The notes: generated from the sequence alone by a model not told the origin. A DNA stretch of 45,274 nt from Promethearchaeota archaeon (GCA_011365055.1 RDOG01000028.1:1-45274); one strand, 5' to 3'. Counted from the first letter of the stretch, positions 16,968-26,594 are shown. A program made the numbers and translations.

Positions 16968-18203
16968 TTGAATAGAGGGAAAAAAGTTAGCTTGATCATT
17001 ATAGTAATTGGAGCTATAATGATATGGGAAGCCATTCAACAAGCTATTATATATTATTATTTACTGTTCCCTTATGGATATTATAGTAAAGAGCTTTTTT
17101 TAACTTTTAACATGATCTATATTTATGGTTTCATTGTTTTTAGTATTGGAACTTTTCTTTTTTATATCCAATACGTGAATATGAATATTAAATATAGAAA
17201 TAATTTTGGACCCGTGATCCAAAATTATAATCTTTTTTTAGGCATAAAACTAAGTCATTTCATACTTATTTTAGGTTCATTTTTAATACTATTTTTTGTT
17301 ATAGGTGGATCTCTTGAAATTTTTTTTAGTTTTACTGTGAATAATTTAATCTCGTACATGTTAAGTATTATTTCATTAATACTACTTTCCATAGGATTAT
17401 GCCTGTTAATAGATTTTAAACTTTATGAAAAATTTTTAACTGATAGTAATGCATTAAGAATCAAATCGAGCAATAATTCCATAATTAAAAATTTTATTAT
17501 TTATTCTAGTTATTCTTCAATGGGTTTAGGTTTAAACTGTATAATTTCGCTCATTCCTATTAACCTAATTTTCCTTTCCACGATTTTTTTTCCAAAACCT
17601 ATTTCTTTTGAAGATTTAATGAATTTTAATAGGTTTATGAGTTTTTTAATAATTATTTTTGTATCTATGGGATTAATTAATTTAGTAATCATTAAATCTG
17701 GGTTATTATTAAAAAAAGTCTCATTAAGATCTACAGAATCTACAGATGAATCGATTTCTGAACAACCTAGAGGATCAAGTTCAGCTGATCTAAATCGGAT
17801 AATAATTGAATTATCTCGTAAGATTCAACTTGAAATAAAAAAAATTAGGGCTATTGAAAAAGATACAGATAATTATTGGGCAAAAACTACATCAATAATT
17901 TCTGCAAGCGACGATCTAAATAAACTTAAACGAGCAAATAGAGTAATTCAAGTTAATTACAAAAATTTAAGGGATCTAATGGAAGAAATTGGGAACAAAA
18001 CATTTGAGAAATTTTATAAAACCCAAGAAAATTTTAAAGATCCAATATTATTCTTCGAAAAGGCAGAAGATATCATGAATTCCATTTATTTGACCCTCTC
18101 AGAAGTAGGGACTAAAATTGATATGATTAGAAATAATCTTTTACAAAAATTACTTAATAGAAAAGCTCATTTAGATAAATTCTTCAAAAATGACGAAATA
18201 TAA
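16968..18203 (+). CDS. Membrane protein with a long C-terminal coiled coil
   Basis: About six hydrophobic helices occupy residues 5-245. They are followed by a Ser-rich linker and a roughly 150-residue charged helical tail (ELSRKIQLEIKKIRAIEKD onward) that probably forms a coiled coil in the cytoplasm. TTG 16968 was chosen as start because AGAGGA lies nine bases upstream; TTG 16962 is in frame but too close to that site. No known family. The tail could bind a cytoskeletal or signalling partner, including the chemoreceptor-like protein downstream, but this is speculation. Confidence 0.65.
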   Translation: MNRGKKVSLIIIVIGAIMIWEAIQQAIIYYYLLFPYGYYSKELFLTFNMIYIYGFIVFSIGTFLFYIQYVNMNIKYRNNFGPVIQNYNLFLGIKLSHFILILGSFLILFFVIGGSLEIFFSFTVNNLISYMLSIISLILLSIGLCLLIDFKLYEKFLTDSNALRIKSSNNSIIKNFIIYSSYSSMGLGLNCIISLIPINLIFLSTIFFPKPISFEDLMNFNRFMSFLIIIFVSMGLINLVIIKSGLLLKKVSLRSTESTDESISEQPRGSSSADLNRIIIELSRKIQLEIKKIRAIEKDTDNYWAKTTSIISASDDLNKLKRANRVIQVNYKNLRDLMEEIGNKTFEKFYKTQENFKDPILFFEKAEDIMNSIYLTLSEVGTKIDMIRNNLLQKLLNRKAHLDKFFKNDEI

Positions 18204-18564
18204 TTAATTTTAATATTTTAAAACTATTGATTTAATCAAATTATTAGAAAAATGGATTCAAAACGAAAATATTAAAAGTTAATGTCCTGCAAACTTCTTT
18301 TTTTCAAGTTAATCTGTTGCACTGATAAGTTCCCTATTTAACTAAAAAAGTTATACAAACAAGCCTACAAATTCTATTTATTACAAAATCTAAATTCTCT
18401 AATACTGACAAAGTGATTAAAAAATAGTAGAATTATTAACATTTTATACAAAAAAAAAGGATAAAATGGATTAATTTGTTAATTATTTCTTAATTTTTTT
18501 TAACTTAATTTTAAATTCTATTGTCCCAACTATAAAATTTAATGCTGTGAGGAGTTTTATCAAT
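18204..18564. other. 361-base intergenic stretch without recognised content
   Basis: This stretch is AT-rich with T-runs such as TTCTTTTTTTC near 18295, which may end the upstream transcript. A GTGAGGAG Shine-Dalgarno site at 18547-18554 belongs to the following gene. I see no RNA gene or repeat here. Confidence 0.4.
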
Positions 18565-19497
18565 ATGCAATTACAAATTTCAATGGAACTTTTGTACGTT
18601 CTTTTGATAATTATATTTTCTGGAATGCCTGTTGGATTTTATTTCTATTATGGAAGGAGTATTAAGAAGCTTGAATTTAAAATAATCGCCTTAGTAGATT
18701 TTATAATAGCACTTATTTGTCTCATTATATTAATAGCAGTTGGTTCTTTTAATAGAGATATAGTAGCAATATTAACCATTGTCCCCGTAGGTTTAATTTT
18801 GTCAATAGCTTTGATGGGTTATATAGGGAAAACTATTAAGGAATTTAGAACGGTGCTTCAAACGACTTTTAATTCGAGTAGTAATATTAGTATAGATGTG
18901 GCAAATATAGCAACAGAATTAGCGGCAAATGCAAGTGAGGTGAATGCTTCAGCAGAAGAAATATCTGCTACTACCCAAGAGTTATCTAATAACACTCAAG
19001 AACAAGTTAAACAACTTGTCCATATGAGTACAATGTCAAAAGAAATTAATTCATTAGCTTTAAATATTCAAGATTCGAGCGGAAATATTAAGCAAATAAT
19101 GGATATTATTACTAATATTGCAGAGCAAACGAACTTGCTTGCTCTTAATGCTAGCATTGAAGCAGGTCGTGCAGGCGAACATGGGCGTGGATTTGGGGTA
19201 GTTGCGGATGAAGTTCGAAAATTAGCTGAGGAATCTAAAGTAGCAGTAGGTAATTCAAATCAAAAAATAGCAGAAATACTTAAAATAATTGAAAAAACCG
19301 TGGAACTTATAAGTGTGATTACATTAGAGATGGAAAGTTCTGTAACTAAAAGCGAAGAGAACTCTGCTTCAATGGAAGAGATAAATTCATCTGCAGAAGA
19401 ACAAACAGCGTCAATGGAAGAGATAGCATCAACTTCAGCTCGATTAGGTGAATTAGCGGAGAAATTAAAAGCTTCGTTAAAAGGAACTACAAAATAA
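18565..19497 (+). CDS. Methyl-accepting chemotaxis-like protein without an external sensor domain
   Basis: The product has 310 residues. Three membrane helices in the first 90 residues are followed directly by the MCP coiled-coil signalling domain. The hairpin tip, where CheA and CheW bind in known receptors, is intact: [19 protein letters not shown] followed by [18 protein letters not shown]. The external ligand-binding domain and HAMP linker are lacking, and the flanking helices are short. ATG 18565 was chosen because GTGAGGAG lies ten bases upstream; GTG 18547 is inside that site. No che genes are in this window. It may sense membrane state or use a partner protein. Confidence 0.85.
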   Translation: MQLQISMELLYVLLIIIFSGMPVGFYFYYGRSIKKLEFKIIALVDFIIALICLIILIAVGSFNRDIVAILTIVPVGLILSIALMGYIGKTIKEFRTVLQTTFNSSSNISIDVANIATELAANASEVNASAEEISATTQELSNNTQEQVKQLVHMSTMSKEINSLALNIQDSSGNIKQIMDIITNIAEQTNLLALNASIEAGRAGEHGRGFGVVADEVRKLAEESKVAVGNSNQKIAEILKIIEKTVELISVITLEMESSVTKSEENSASMEEINSSAEEQTASMEEIASTSARLGELAEKLKASLKGTTK

Positions 19498-19789
19498 ATA
19501 ATTAAAATTGAATTATTTCTATTTTTTTTTAATTGAGAAATTCGTCATCAATTTATATATCGACTATGACAACATTTTCTGAAAATCTTGCTTCCATCCT
19601 CAGTTGAATTACCCAAAACTATCAGATTATCGCACAATGAAAGTCAACTTTTAATTAAATATTTTTAAAAATTATAGAAAATAATTCTTCGAATAAAATT
19701 ATCAGTCCTTTAATAATTCCAAAAGCATTAAAATTTAAATCCATCTAAATTTCTATTTAACATTTTCTAAAAAACAAATCGGTGATGGA

Positions 19790-20740
19790 ATGATTGATAT
19801 TATTATTGGGGCAGTTATCCTTTTCATTATGTTTTATTTAGCTCCAACATTTCATTTATTAAAAAATGGTTCAACGTTAACTAAAAATGACACGGGATTC
19901 AAAACTTTTGCTGCTCTGCTTGGAACTTTTTACACTCCGTTTATAAGAATGGTCTTTTGGATAATTGAAAGACCATGGGCATTTAAAGGACCAATTCAAA
20001 AAATTGTCGTGTGGTTTTTAGGCAATATAGTAACAAAAATTGCATATGCGGGCGAGATATATACAACTGATGAAATAATAACAATGCTTAGAAGAATATA
20101 TGATGAAGAGAAAAACAATACCCATTTTCATGTATTATTACAACCTTGCGTCTGCAGACATGCTTCTGATAATTGGAGTAAAACTTTACCCAACATGACT
20201 TGCATGCATCTTAATTTCTTTGCGCACGGATTTCATCAGGGTGGACCTGAACCGAAACTCATGATTAGCATGGAAACTGCTGTTGAATTGGTAAAACAAT
20301 ATTCAAAGCTTGGATTAATTCACATCATGTATGGGATGTGCCCAAGCAATGAAAGGCAAAATTGGACGAAACAGATAGCATTATGTGCTTGCCATCATCA
20401 CTGCGTGACCGTCAGGTGTGAGATCTTTTTTGGAAACTTTGGAAAAGAAGGTATACGTGGGATTCATCCATTTAAGAAAGGAGATCATTATTTTGAAGTT
20501 GATCCTGGTGCATGCCTTGGAATTGAAAAATGCGGTTATTGCAAAAAGAAGTGTCCATTTTTTGTAATTGAAGAAGATGGAGAAGGAAAGGCTTTCATTG
20601 ATCCAAATGCTTGTTACGGATGTGGAGTTTGCTCACGTTTTTGTAATAAAAATGCTATAAACATCAAAGATAAATCAAAATATCATTCGTATTTCATAAG
20701 AAAAGATATAATAGCACCAGAAAATTTAATATCTAATTAA
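19790..20740 (+). CDS. Membrane-anchored ferredoxin-type iron-sulfur protein
   Basis: The 316-residue protein has an N-terminal membrane helix (3-22) and possibly a second hydrophobic patch (50-75). The Cys groups CVCRH, CACHHHC and a downstream pair of ferredoxin motifs (C-x5-CGYCKKKCP and CYGCGVCSRFC) give two [4Fe-4S] clusters. The second motif ends in Asn in place of the usual Pro after the last Cys. The layout matches the soluble winged-helix relative at 4879-6039, so it is a second member of one family. It is followed 13 bases later by a small membrane protein. An electron-transfer role at the membrane is likely; the partners are unknown. Confidence 0.75.
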   Translation: MIDIIIGAVILFIMFYLAPTFHLLKNGSTLTKNDTGFKTFAALLGTFYTPFIRMVFWIIERPWAFKGPIQKIVVWFLGNIVTKIAYAGEIYTTDEIITMLRRIYDEEKNNTHFHVLLQPCVCRHASDNWSKTLPNMTCMHLNFFAHGFHQGGPEPKLMISMETAVELVKQYSKLGLIHIMYGMCPSNERQNWTKQIALCACHHHCVTVRCEIFFGNFGKEGIRGIHPFKKGDHYFEVDPGACLGIEKCGYCKKKCPFFVIEEDGEGKAFIDPNACYGCGVCSRFCNKNAINIKDKSKYHSYFIRKDIIAPENLISN

Positions 20741-20753
20741 TGGAGGTTAAAAA

Positions 20754-21065
20754 ATGGGTAATACAGCTGAAAAAATAACAGGAATTTCGCTTGTAATTAT
20801 TTGTTTATTAGCAGGAGCTTACTACATGTATTGCCTTCTTTTTAGAGGGGAAGTTATCACCAATTTTCTATTCATACCGGAGATATTTTTGTTAACGTCA
20901 TATTGGGTTATTGCATTACCTATTGCTGTGCTTATTGTCATGGTTGTAGTAATCGGAGTATGGTTAGGAATTGCTACTGCGTTTCATCCTAAAGCGAAGA
21001 TTAGCGAAGAAGAACTTAGAGAAATAATGAAAATGGAAAAAAATCGAAAAGAAAATAAGAAATAA
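20754..21065 (+). CDS. Small membrane protein, probable partner of the ferredoxin protein
   Basis: The 103-residue protein has two or three hydrophobic helices (about 8-28 and 42-77) and a charged, Lys/Glu-rich C-terminal tail. The ATG has GGAGG nine bases upstream, located right after the stop of the iron-sulfur gene, which argues for co-translation. It could anchor or dock that protein. No family was recognised. Confidence 0.7.
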   Translation: MGNTAEKITGISLVIICLLAGAYYMYCLLFRGEVITNFLFIPEIFLLTSYWVIALPIAVLIVMVVVIGVWLGIATAFHPKAKISEEELREIMKMEKNRKENKK

Positions 21066-21291
21066 AAAATTAATATAATTAAAAAATTAAAATGGGTTTT
21101 AGATTGTCTCTTAAACTCTATAATTTTTTTTCTCCCTATTAATGATGATGTTCTTTCTTTTAATTTTTATTTACATGTTAAAGTACCTAAGATTTTAAAT
21201 AGGGATTTTAAAAGAATGTTATAAGTAAGAATTGAAATTTTTTCAAATTCATCTGAAAAGAATCAAGCTTAAGGATTAGAAAGTAATAAAG

Positions 21292-21726
21292 ATGAAAGAA
21301 ATTAATGCTATTTATGTGCTAGATTATGCGGGGAACCAAATTTTTAGCCATGAAATACAAACACAAAATGATAAATCCGTCGATCAAGCTCTATTAAATA
21401 GTTTCATTAGTGCAATTGATTCATTCACGAAAGAATTAGGTGAAAAAAAAGCTAATGCAATTACTTTATCGGATTCAAAAATTTTTATTTCAAGAGATGA
21501 GAAATATGGTATCCTCTTTGTGATACAATGTATTCAAAGTGTAAAAGATAATAAAATATTTAAGATATTAAATAAAATTCAAGAAATTTTCATCAAAAAT
21601 TATACTAAATTCCTCTCAATGGCTCCTAATTTAAGAGAGCACGTTCTAAGCGCATTTCATAAAGATATAAATAAAATTCTCATAGATAGCGGAATGATCG
21701 CAAGTGAAAAGATTAAATTTCTATGA
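21292..21726 (+). CDS. Longin-like domain protein
   Basis: The 144-residue single-domain protein starts with INAIYVLDYAGNQIFSHEI, then a helix LLNSFISAIDSFTKEL, then strands (AITLSDSKIFISR, YGILFVIQCIQ) and C-terminal helices. This order matches longin/roadblock-related domains that bind small GTPases and are abundant in Asgard archaea. There is no membrane segment. It stands alone, between the ferredoxin genes and the actin region. The longin assignment comes from pattern only and needs a structure check. Confidence 0.6.
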   Translation: MKEINAIYVLDYAGNQIFSHEIQTQNDKSVDQALLNSFISAIDSFTKELGEKKANAITLSDSKIFISRDEKYGILFVIQCIQSVKDNKIFKILNKIQEIFIKNYTKFLSMAPNLREHVLSAFHKDINKILIDSGMIASEKIKFL

Positions 21727-21856
21727 AAATGCCATGAAATATTCATTGTTTTATTAAAAAGGATAGAAAATTCATTTTATTTCCATGGATATTTAAATAA
21801 AATTTTATTAGATAGCAAATGAATTAGTAGTTAAAAAAATCACACCAAAAATCTCA

Positions 21857-22039
21857 TTATTTATTTTTAATCATGTTAATTAATTCTCTGTAATAGTCTT
21901 CTATGATCATCCAAAATGATGGAGAATAATTTCGATTAAAATCAAATTTTTGAAATTTGATCTTGTTAATCTCTTTAATCTTGACATACTCACTGTGGTA
22001 GTCGAAGGGAACCTTATCTAACGAATTTATGAACTCCAT
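21857..22039 (-). CDS. Small hypothetical protein with a strong ribosome site
   Basis: The protein has 60 residues. An AAGGAG site lies six bases before the ATG on the minus strand, which argues it is translated. It is rich in Lys, Ile, Tyr and Phe with no Cys or membrane helix. A run of TTGCGAA/TTCGCAA motifs begins 53 bases upstream, the same motif that precedes the DNA methyltransferase. It could be a small regulator; there is no visible helix-turn-helix. Confidence 0.5.
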   Translation of the reverse strand: MEFINSLDKVPFDYHSEYVKIKEINKIKFQKFDFNRNYSPSFWMIIEDYYRELINMIKNK

Positions 22040-22091
22040 TTTAAAACTCCTTGAAATAAAAATAAAGAATCTTTATAACGTGTAAAATTTC

Positions 22092-22294
22092 TTGCGAATA
22101 TGACTTAAAAATGTTTTCAGATGCTCATTTGCTTAGCAAACTTGCAATTTTATAATGAGAAAATAAAAAAAATGTATTTTATCAAATTGAAATATTTCCA
22201 ATTATAATTTAAAAATAATATTATAGTTATTTTTATGTGAAATTCGCAATATTCATTAATAAAATTCTGCGAACTATTAGAATTAAATTGCGAT
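22092..22294. promoter_or_regulatory. Cluster of TTCGCAA/TTGCGAA motifs upstream of the 60-residue gene
   Basis: Copies are TTGCGAA (22092-22098), TTCGCAA (22243-22249), CTGCGAA (22267-22273, one mismatch) and TTGCGAT (22288-22294, one mismatch). They lie between the 60-residue minus-strand gene and actin. The motif and its reverse complement recur upstream of the DNA methyltransferase. It looks like a binding site for a dimeric regulator. Confidence 0.45.
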
Positions 22295-22415
22295 TTTTTA
22301 TTAAAATTGAGCTAATTGAGACGATATCATCAAGTATGGAATCAATTTGTCGGTATTAATAAAAAAATTCTTTTATAAAAATCTTGGTGCTACAAAAAAG
22401 ATGTTTATTTATAGC

Positions 22416-22573
22416 GATCAGATTTTAATATTTCTTTAATATTTTTAAAATCACAAAAAAAATGTATTCTTAATTTAGCTATTTGGGCTGATTCTTATCA
22501 TCTCTATGAATCAGAAGGACGATACCTTATATATGACTTCTTATTAATATTTCATAATGATGAAAATCTGATC
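22416..22573. repeat. 11-bp inverted repeat flanking the actin promoter
   Basis: GATCAGATTTT (22416-22426) and AAAATCTGATC (22563-22573) are exact reverse complements separated by 136 bases. The putative actin TATA box lies between them. It may be a looping operator pair or chance in AT-rich DNA. Confidence 0.3.
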
Positions 22574-22606
22574 CAAATGTCATTTTTACGGTCCTAAATC
22601 GTAAAA
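22527..22606 (+). promoter_or_regulatory. Putative actin promoter and leader hairpin
   Basis: TTATATATG (22527-22535) is the best TATA-like box and would place the start near 22558, giving a leader of about 90 bases. In the leader, TTTTACG (22584-22590) pairs with CGTAAAA (22600-22606) around a nine-base loop, 43 bases before the actin ATG. The hairpin could control translation or mark a protein site. The rest of the 22040-22649 gap shows no gene. Confidence 0.4.
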
Positions 22607-22649
22607 TGGTTATGAGTTTCCAGTTTAAAAAAAATATGGTGAAATTAAG

Positions 22650-23786
22650 ATGGAAGAAGAAATTTTAGGAAAACCAGTCGTTGTCGATAACGGAACCGGT
22701 ATCTCTAAAAATGGGTATGCCGGTGAAGATCAACCTCGAAGCGTTTTCCCAACACTAATCGGATATCCAAAATATACTTCAATTATGACTGATGTCGAAC
22801 ATTATCATAGAGAATATTACATTGGTGAAGAAGCTCTGCAACTTAGGGGCGTCCTACGGCTCTCCTATCCTGTAGGGCACGGTATTGTCGAGGATTGGGG
22901 GGCAATGGAAAAGATATGGCACTATACATTCTACACCGACCTTCGACTTGACCCTGCTGAGCACCCTGTCCTATTAACAGAGCCTCCTTTGAATCCTAGA
23001 CCTAACAGAGAAAAAATGTGCGAGATTATGTTTGAAACATTTAACGTTCCAGCATTATATGTCGCAATGCAAGCAGTCCTCTCGCTTTATGCATCTGGTC
23101 GTACGACTGGGCTAGTTTGCGATTCAGGAACTGGTGTTACGCACGTTGTCCCCATTTATGAAGGGTTCGCATTAACACACGCAATTTCAAGGTTAGATCT
23201 TGCAGGCAGAGATATTACTGAATATTTGATGAGATTGCTTCGACAACGAGGATATTCATTAACCACATCCGCAGAAAAAGAAATTGTAAGAGATATCAAG
23301 GAAAAACTATGTTATGTTGCTTTAGATCCAGAAAAAGAATTAAAATTAGCAGAAAAAGTATCTGGAATGGAAAAATCCTACATGTTACCTGATGGTGAAA
23401 CCTTATCTGTAGGTGTTGAAAGATTTTTAGCACCTGAAGTTCTTTTCAATCCATCTGCAGTTGGAAAAGAATCTTCTCCGATTGATGAAGTCATTGTTGA
23501 AGCAGTATCTAAATGCGATATTGACTTGAGAAGAGATTTATATTCAAATATTGTTCTTTCTGGTGGTTCTACCATGTTTCCTGGTTTAAAAGAACGTTTA
23601 ACCAGAGAAATATCTGAAATGATCCCAGAAAATGTCGAGGTTAAAATCATTGCTCCTCCTGAACGTATGTATTCAGTCTGGATTGGTGGATCTATCCTCG
23701 CATCATTAAAGACCTTCCAAAAAATGTGGGTCACGAGGAAAGAATATAAAGAAATCGGTCCTCCAGTCATTCATCGTTGCTTCTAA
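22650..23786 (+). CDS. Actin (Lokiactin type)
   Basis: The 378-residue protein is a bona fide actin, the length of eukaryotic actin, and assembles ATP-dependent filaments in this family. Nucleotide-site motifs are VVDNGTG (phosphate 1), [15 protein letters not shown] (phosphate 2, with the Asp and His that position catalytic water) and [11 protein letters not shown] (adenosine). Also seen are [13 protein letters not shown] and the C-terminal IHRCF, close to the HRKCF of eukaryotic actins. The first motif has Thr where eukaryotic actin has Ser, and phosphate 2 has Thr for Asp after Gly. GGTGA precedes the ATG by about eight bases. G+C content is higher than in its neighbours, as expected for a conserved, highly expressed gene. 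Profilin or gelsolin genes are not in this window. Confidence 0.97.
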   Translation: MEEEILGKPVVVDNGTGISKNGYAGEDQPRSVFPTLIGYPKYTSIMTDVEHYHREYYIGEEALQLRGVLRLSYPVGHGIVEDWGAMEKIWHYTFYTDLRLDPAEHPVLLTEPPLNPRPNREKMCEIMFETFNVPALYVAMQAVLSLYASGRTTGLVCDSGTGVTHVVPIYEGFALTHAISRLDLAGRDITEYLMRLLRQRGYSLTTSAEKEIVRDIKEKLCYVALDPEKELKLAEKVSGMEKSYMLPDGETLSVGVERFLAPEVLFNPSAVGKESSPIDEVIVEAVSKCDIDLRRDLYSNIVLSGGSTMFPGLKERLTREISEMIPENVEVKIIAPPERMYSVWIGGSILASLKTFQKMWVTRKEYKEIGPPVIHRCF

Positions 23787-23787
23787 A

Positions 23788-23818
23788 CCCCATTCTTTTT
23801 TTTTCTTATCTATTTTTT
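23788..23818 (+). terminator. T-rich terminator candidate after actin
   Basis: CCCATTCTTTTTTTTTC followed by TATTTTTTAAG starts within ten bases of the actin stop. Archaeal polymerase terminates at such T-runs without a hairpin. The call rests on base composition only. Confidence 0.4.
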
Positions 23819-23906
23819 AAGATCTTAAATTCTTCATTCTACTCGAATAATCATTAAATATCTCTCTAAAAATTATCTATATTGAAATAGGAGTAAGTGA
23901 TTTACC

Positions 23907-24428
23907 ATGAAATTAAGGTATGATATAATGTGGGAGCCTCTTCTGGTTGGGATCGGAATTGCTATTGTAAACCTTGTTTTATATGTGGTATTCATCACGC
24001 CAGCACAACAATTTGGAATCTTTTTTGCATTTGGATTGTTAGTGATAGTAATTGGTCAAATGTTTCTTCTTGCAGAAATAAGAATTTACTATGTTCGAAA
24101 ATTTCGAGAGAAAGAAAAAGAAAAACCTAAAATGACAGAGGAGGAACAAATACAAAAATATGGTGGTCGGGTCATTTTTTCAATGCAAGAATTGCCTGGT
24201 TATGGTAAAGCCATGGGAATTTACTTTCTCATTACCTTTATTTTAGTAATTTGTTATTTAGTAATTCCTTCCAATCTTATTTCATCTGGAGTTAGGTTTG
24301 AAAGCATTCCTATCTATCAAATAATTGATTACGCAGAATTCATTTTCCAACTCATGCATATAATCATAATACCTGGAGTTCATATAGTCGCTATATTATT
24401 CGGTTCTTTCGGTTTATCGTGGGAATAG
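23907..24428 (+). CDS. Four-helix membrane protein downstream of actin
   Basis: The 173-residue protein has two N-terminal membrane helices (about 10-32 and 36-57), a charged Lys/Glu-rich loop (62-85), and two or three more helices (98-120, 137-168). No family was recognised. It is 120 bases after actin on the same strand but has its own TATA-like sequence, so co-transcription is uncertain. The gene facing it at 24488 is convergent. Confidence 0.65.
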   Translation: MKLRYDIMWEPLLVGIGIAIVNLVLYVVFITPAQQFGIFFAFGLLVIVIGQMFLLAEIRIYYVRKFREKEKEKPKMTEEEQIQKYGGRVIFSMQELPGYGKAMGIYFLITFILVICYLVIPSNLISSGVRFESIPIYQIIDYAEFIFQLMHIIIIPGVHIVAILFGSFGLSWE

Positions 24429-24487
24429 TGCATTAAATATTTTTTAATTACCATTTTTTTTATTAAAAAATAGAAATAACTTCATAA

Positions 24488-25267
24488 TCATTGCTCTTCA
24501 AGGAAATATTTTTTACAAGCAATGCAATATTTATCAGATCCATTGACTTCTCTTCCACACTTTAAGCATGATCCTTCTTTTCCACTTTCGGACCTATATT
24601 TAGATTGCATTGTTTTAATATTTTGGTTCATTGCCTCTTTTCGTCTTACTTGTTCCTCACGTCTTAATCGGTTAATAATTTGTTGATATTTTTTAGGATA
24701 GGTATTTTTTCCATTTCCAGAAGATTTTTCTTTGGATTTATCAAAAAAAAGGAGAATCCCCCCAATAATTATACCTATTCCAAAGAAAATATTGATATAT
24801 AGACCAGGAGAAAATCCCCAATATGCTTGTCCAAAACCTAGGTCAGCAGTTCCATAAAAAGCAGGAATTCCGACAAATACGCTAGTAGAGTAATCGATGC
24901 CACTCCATGCTGTTAAGAAAGTGGCCATATCTTGACCAATCCAAATGATAATAAAAAGAATTGGAGCGATTAAAATTAAAATCCCTCCGATAATTCCTAG
25001 TATTGAGGGCGATTTATCAATAGCTAATCGCAATTCTTCAATTAAAGCAAATAAACAAAATAATGCTCCAATAAAAATTAGCAACCCACTTATTATTGCA
25101 ATTGGTTGTTGAAATCTAAGTTCGAAATTGGTAATGGAAAAAAACCATCCAATATTTGTTATTGATGGGGAAAAATAAGGACTTATTGTATGTATCCAAA
25201 ATACGGGAAAAAATAATAGAATGAAACTTAAGAAAATCTGAATTATCAAAACGATTTTCTTCTTCAA
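24488..25267 (-). CDS. Membrane protein with C-terminal zinc ribbon
   Basis: The 259-residue protein has four or five hydrophobic helices in the first 175 residues, a basic linker (about 180-220, Arg/Lys/Gln-rich), and a zinc ribbon CLKCGREV...CIACKKYF at 237-255. It has the same architecture as the product of 1236-1853 but no obvious sequence identity in the membrane part. The start is TTG. The function is unknown. Confidence 0.65.
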   Translation of the reverse strand: MKKKIVLIIQIFLSFILLFFPVFWIHTISPYFSPSITNIGWFFSITNFELRFQQPIAIISGLLIFIGALFCLFALIEELRLAIDKSPSILGIIGGILILIAPILFIIIWIGQDMATFLTAWSGIDYSTSVFVGIPAFYGTADLGFGQAYWGFSPGLYINIFFGIGIIIGGILLFFDKSKEKSSGNGKNTYPKKYQQIINRLRREEQVRRKEAMNQNIKTMQSKYRSESGKEGSCLKCGREVNGSDKYCIACKKYFLEEQ

Positions 25268-25373
25268 ATTAAATCCCTTATGAATATCATCAAACTCTTA
25301 ATTATAAATTACTTTTTACTAATATATAAAAGGATACACTAAAAAAGAGAAGATAATTTCTGAAAACAAAACC

Positions 25374-26594
25374 TTAAAAATCTATCACTGGCACGTTAAA
25401 ATATTCTATTGATTTTAATTCATTAATAATTTTTGCTTTTTCACTTAATTTCAAGATCATGAGTTTTTTTTCAGGTTTTAATGGACGAAAATTTAATTGA
25501 TTGATTAGTTCCATTTCGTGATAGCAACCATTTAGATTTATAGAACAGACATTTGGCCTATGATCAAGAATTTCTTCAAATACGTTCATGAAAAACTTAA
25601 TTTTATCATTAATAATTACGTGTTGCTTGAATCCAAACAAGTCAATATAAACCGTAGGCAAAATTCCGCCATCATAATACGTTTTTCGTTTATGTATTGA
25701 AATAAATCCAATCATTTCGCCGTTTTGTTTCCATGCTTTCAATTCAAATCCATATTTACCAGGTTCTTCTTGTTCCAATTCTCTTAATAATAAGGAACCG
25801 TTCACGAATTTTTTAAATTCTTCAACCGTCCAAATGCGGTTTAAATCAATTTTTTGACTGTAAGAATTAAGAATTTCAACTATTTTTGGATAGTCATTTT
25901 CTTGAACGTCAACAAAATGATTTGCATTTAATTTAATGGGTGAACTTTTAAGGGATTTTTGAGATATTGGACCCGTTAAACTTTCAAAGGGTTTCGTAAT
26001 CAGAATAAATGGCTTTGCAATAGTTTCAGTAATTTTTTTAAGAATATCTTTACCTTGAATCTCTTCTTGGCAAGCAAATCTCTCTTCAGTCAGAAATCCA
26101 ATATAATTATTAGCTTTTTTATTCAAAATTTCAAATTCAAAATTATCCCTAAGCTTCTCTACAATACCACTATTTGCATATGGAAATGTTAAAATTAAAT
26201 CAAAATTCTTAGTCTTTAATAGACTTATTAAAGTATCAAGCATATTTCGCATGTGATTGGAGCGTTGAAATTTCTTACTCATCACTGCTCCTCCGATTAC
26301 AAATCCCTTTAAGATTTCTTTTTTTGGCAAATTTTCTTTTAATTTTACCCTAAAATGTAAATCAACTGCTTTTCCTAAAAATAAACCAATTAAATTGTCA
26401 TTTTTAAATGCACTAAAGATGTATTCTTCGTCACAATAAGTTTTAATCCAATATTTCAAAAATAATGGCTCAAAATAATAAGTTCCAACAGGTAAATTAG
26501 GTTCATACCAAGTTTCCATATATAATTCTGCCATTTGTTCTAATATTTCTTCATTTTCAATTGATGGTAATGGTTGGTAATCGAAAAAAATCAT
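25374..26594 (-). CDS. Protein with two GNAT acyltransferase-like domains
   Basis: The product is about 406 residues. The first half contains a GNAT pattern (FSAFKNDNLIGLFLGK, then GAVMSKKFQRSNHMRNMLDTL, a degenerate acetyl-CoA loop, then FDLILTFPYANSGIVEKLRD). The second half repeats it in weaker form (ELKAWKQNGEMIGFISIH, FGFKQHV-like strand, CSINLNGCYHEMELINQLNF). The canonical Q/RxxGxG/A loop is not preserved, so activity is uncertain. ATG 26594 was chosen because GAGGATC lies just upstream; TTG 26606 adds four residues. The substrate is unknown. Confidence 0.7.
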   Translation of the reverse strand: MIFFDYQPLPSIENEEILEQMAELYMETWYEPNLPVGTYYFEPLFLKYWIKTYCDEEYIFSAFKNDNLIGLFLGKAVDLHFRVKLKENLPKKEILKGFVIGGAVMSKKFQRSNHMRNMLDTLISLLKTKNFDLILTFPYANSGIVEKLRDNFEFEILNKKANNYIGFLTEERFACQEEIQGKDILKKITETIAKPFILITKPFESLTGPISQKSLKSSPIKLNANHFVDVQENDYPKIVEILNSYSQKIDLNRIWTVEEFKKFVNGSLLLRELEQEEPGKYGFELKAWKQNGEMIGFISIHKRKTYYDGGILPTVYIDLFGFKQHVIINDKIKFFMNVFEEILDHRPNVCSINLNGCYHEMELINQLNFRPLKPEKKLMILKLSEKAKIINELKSIEYFNVPVIDF

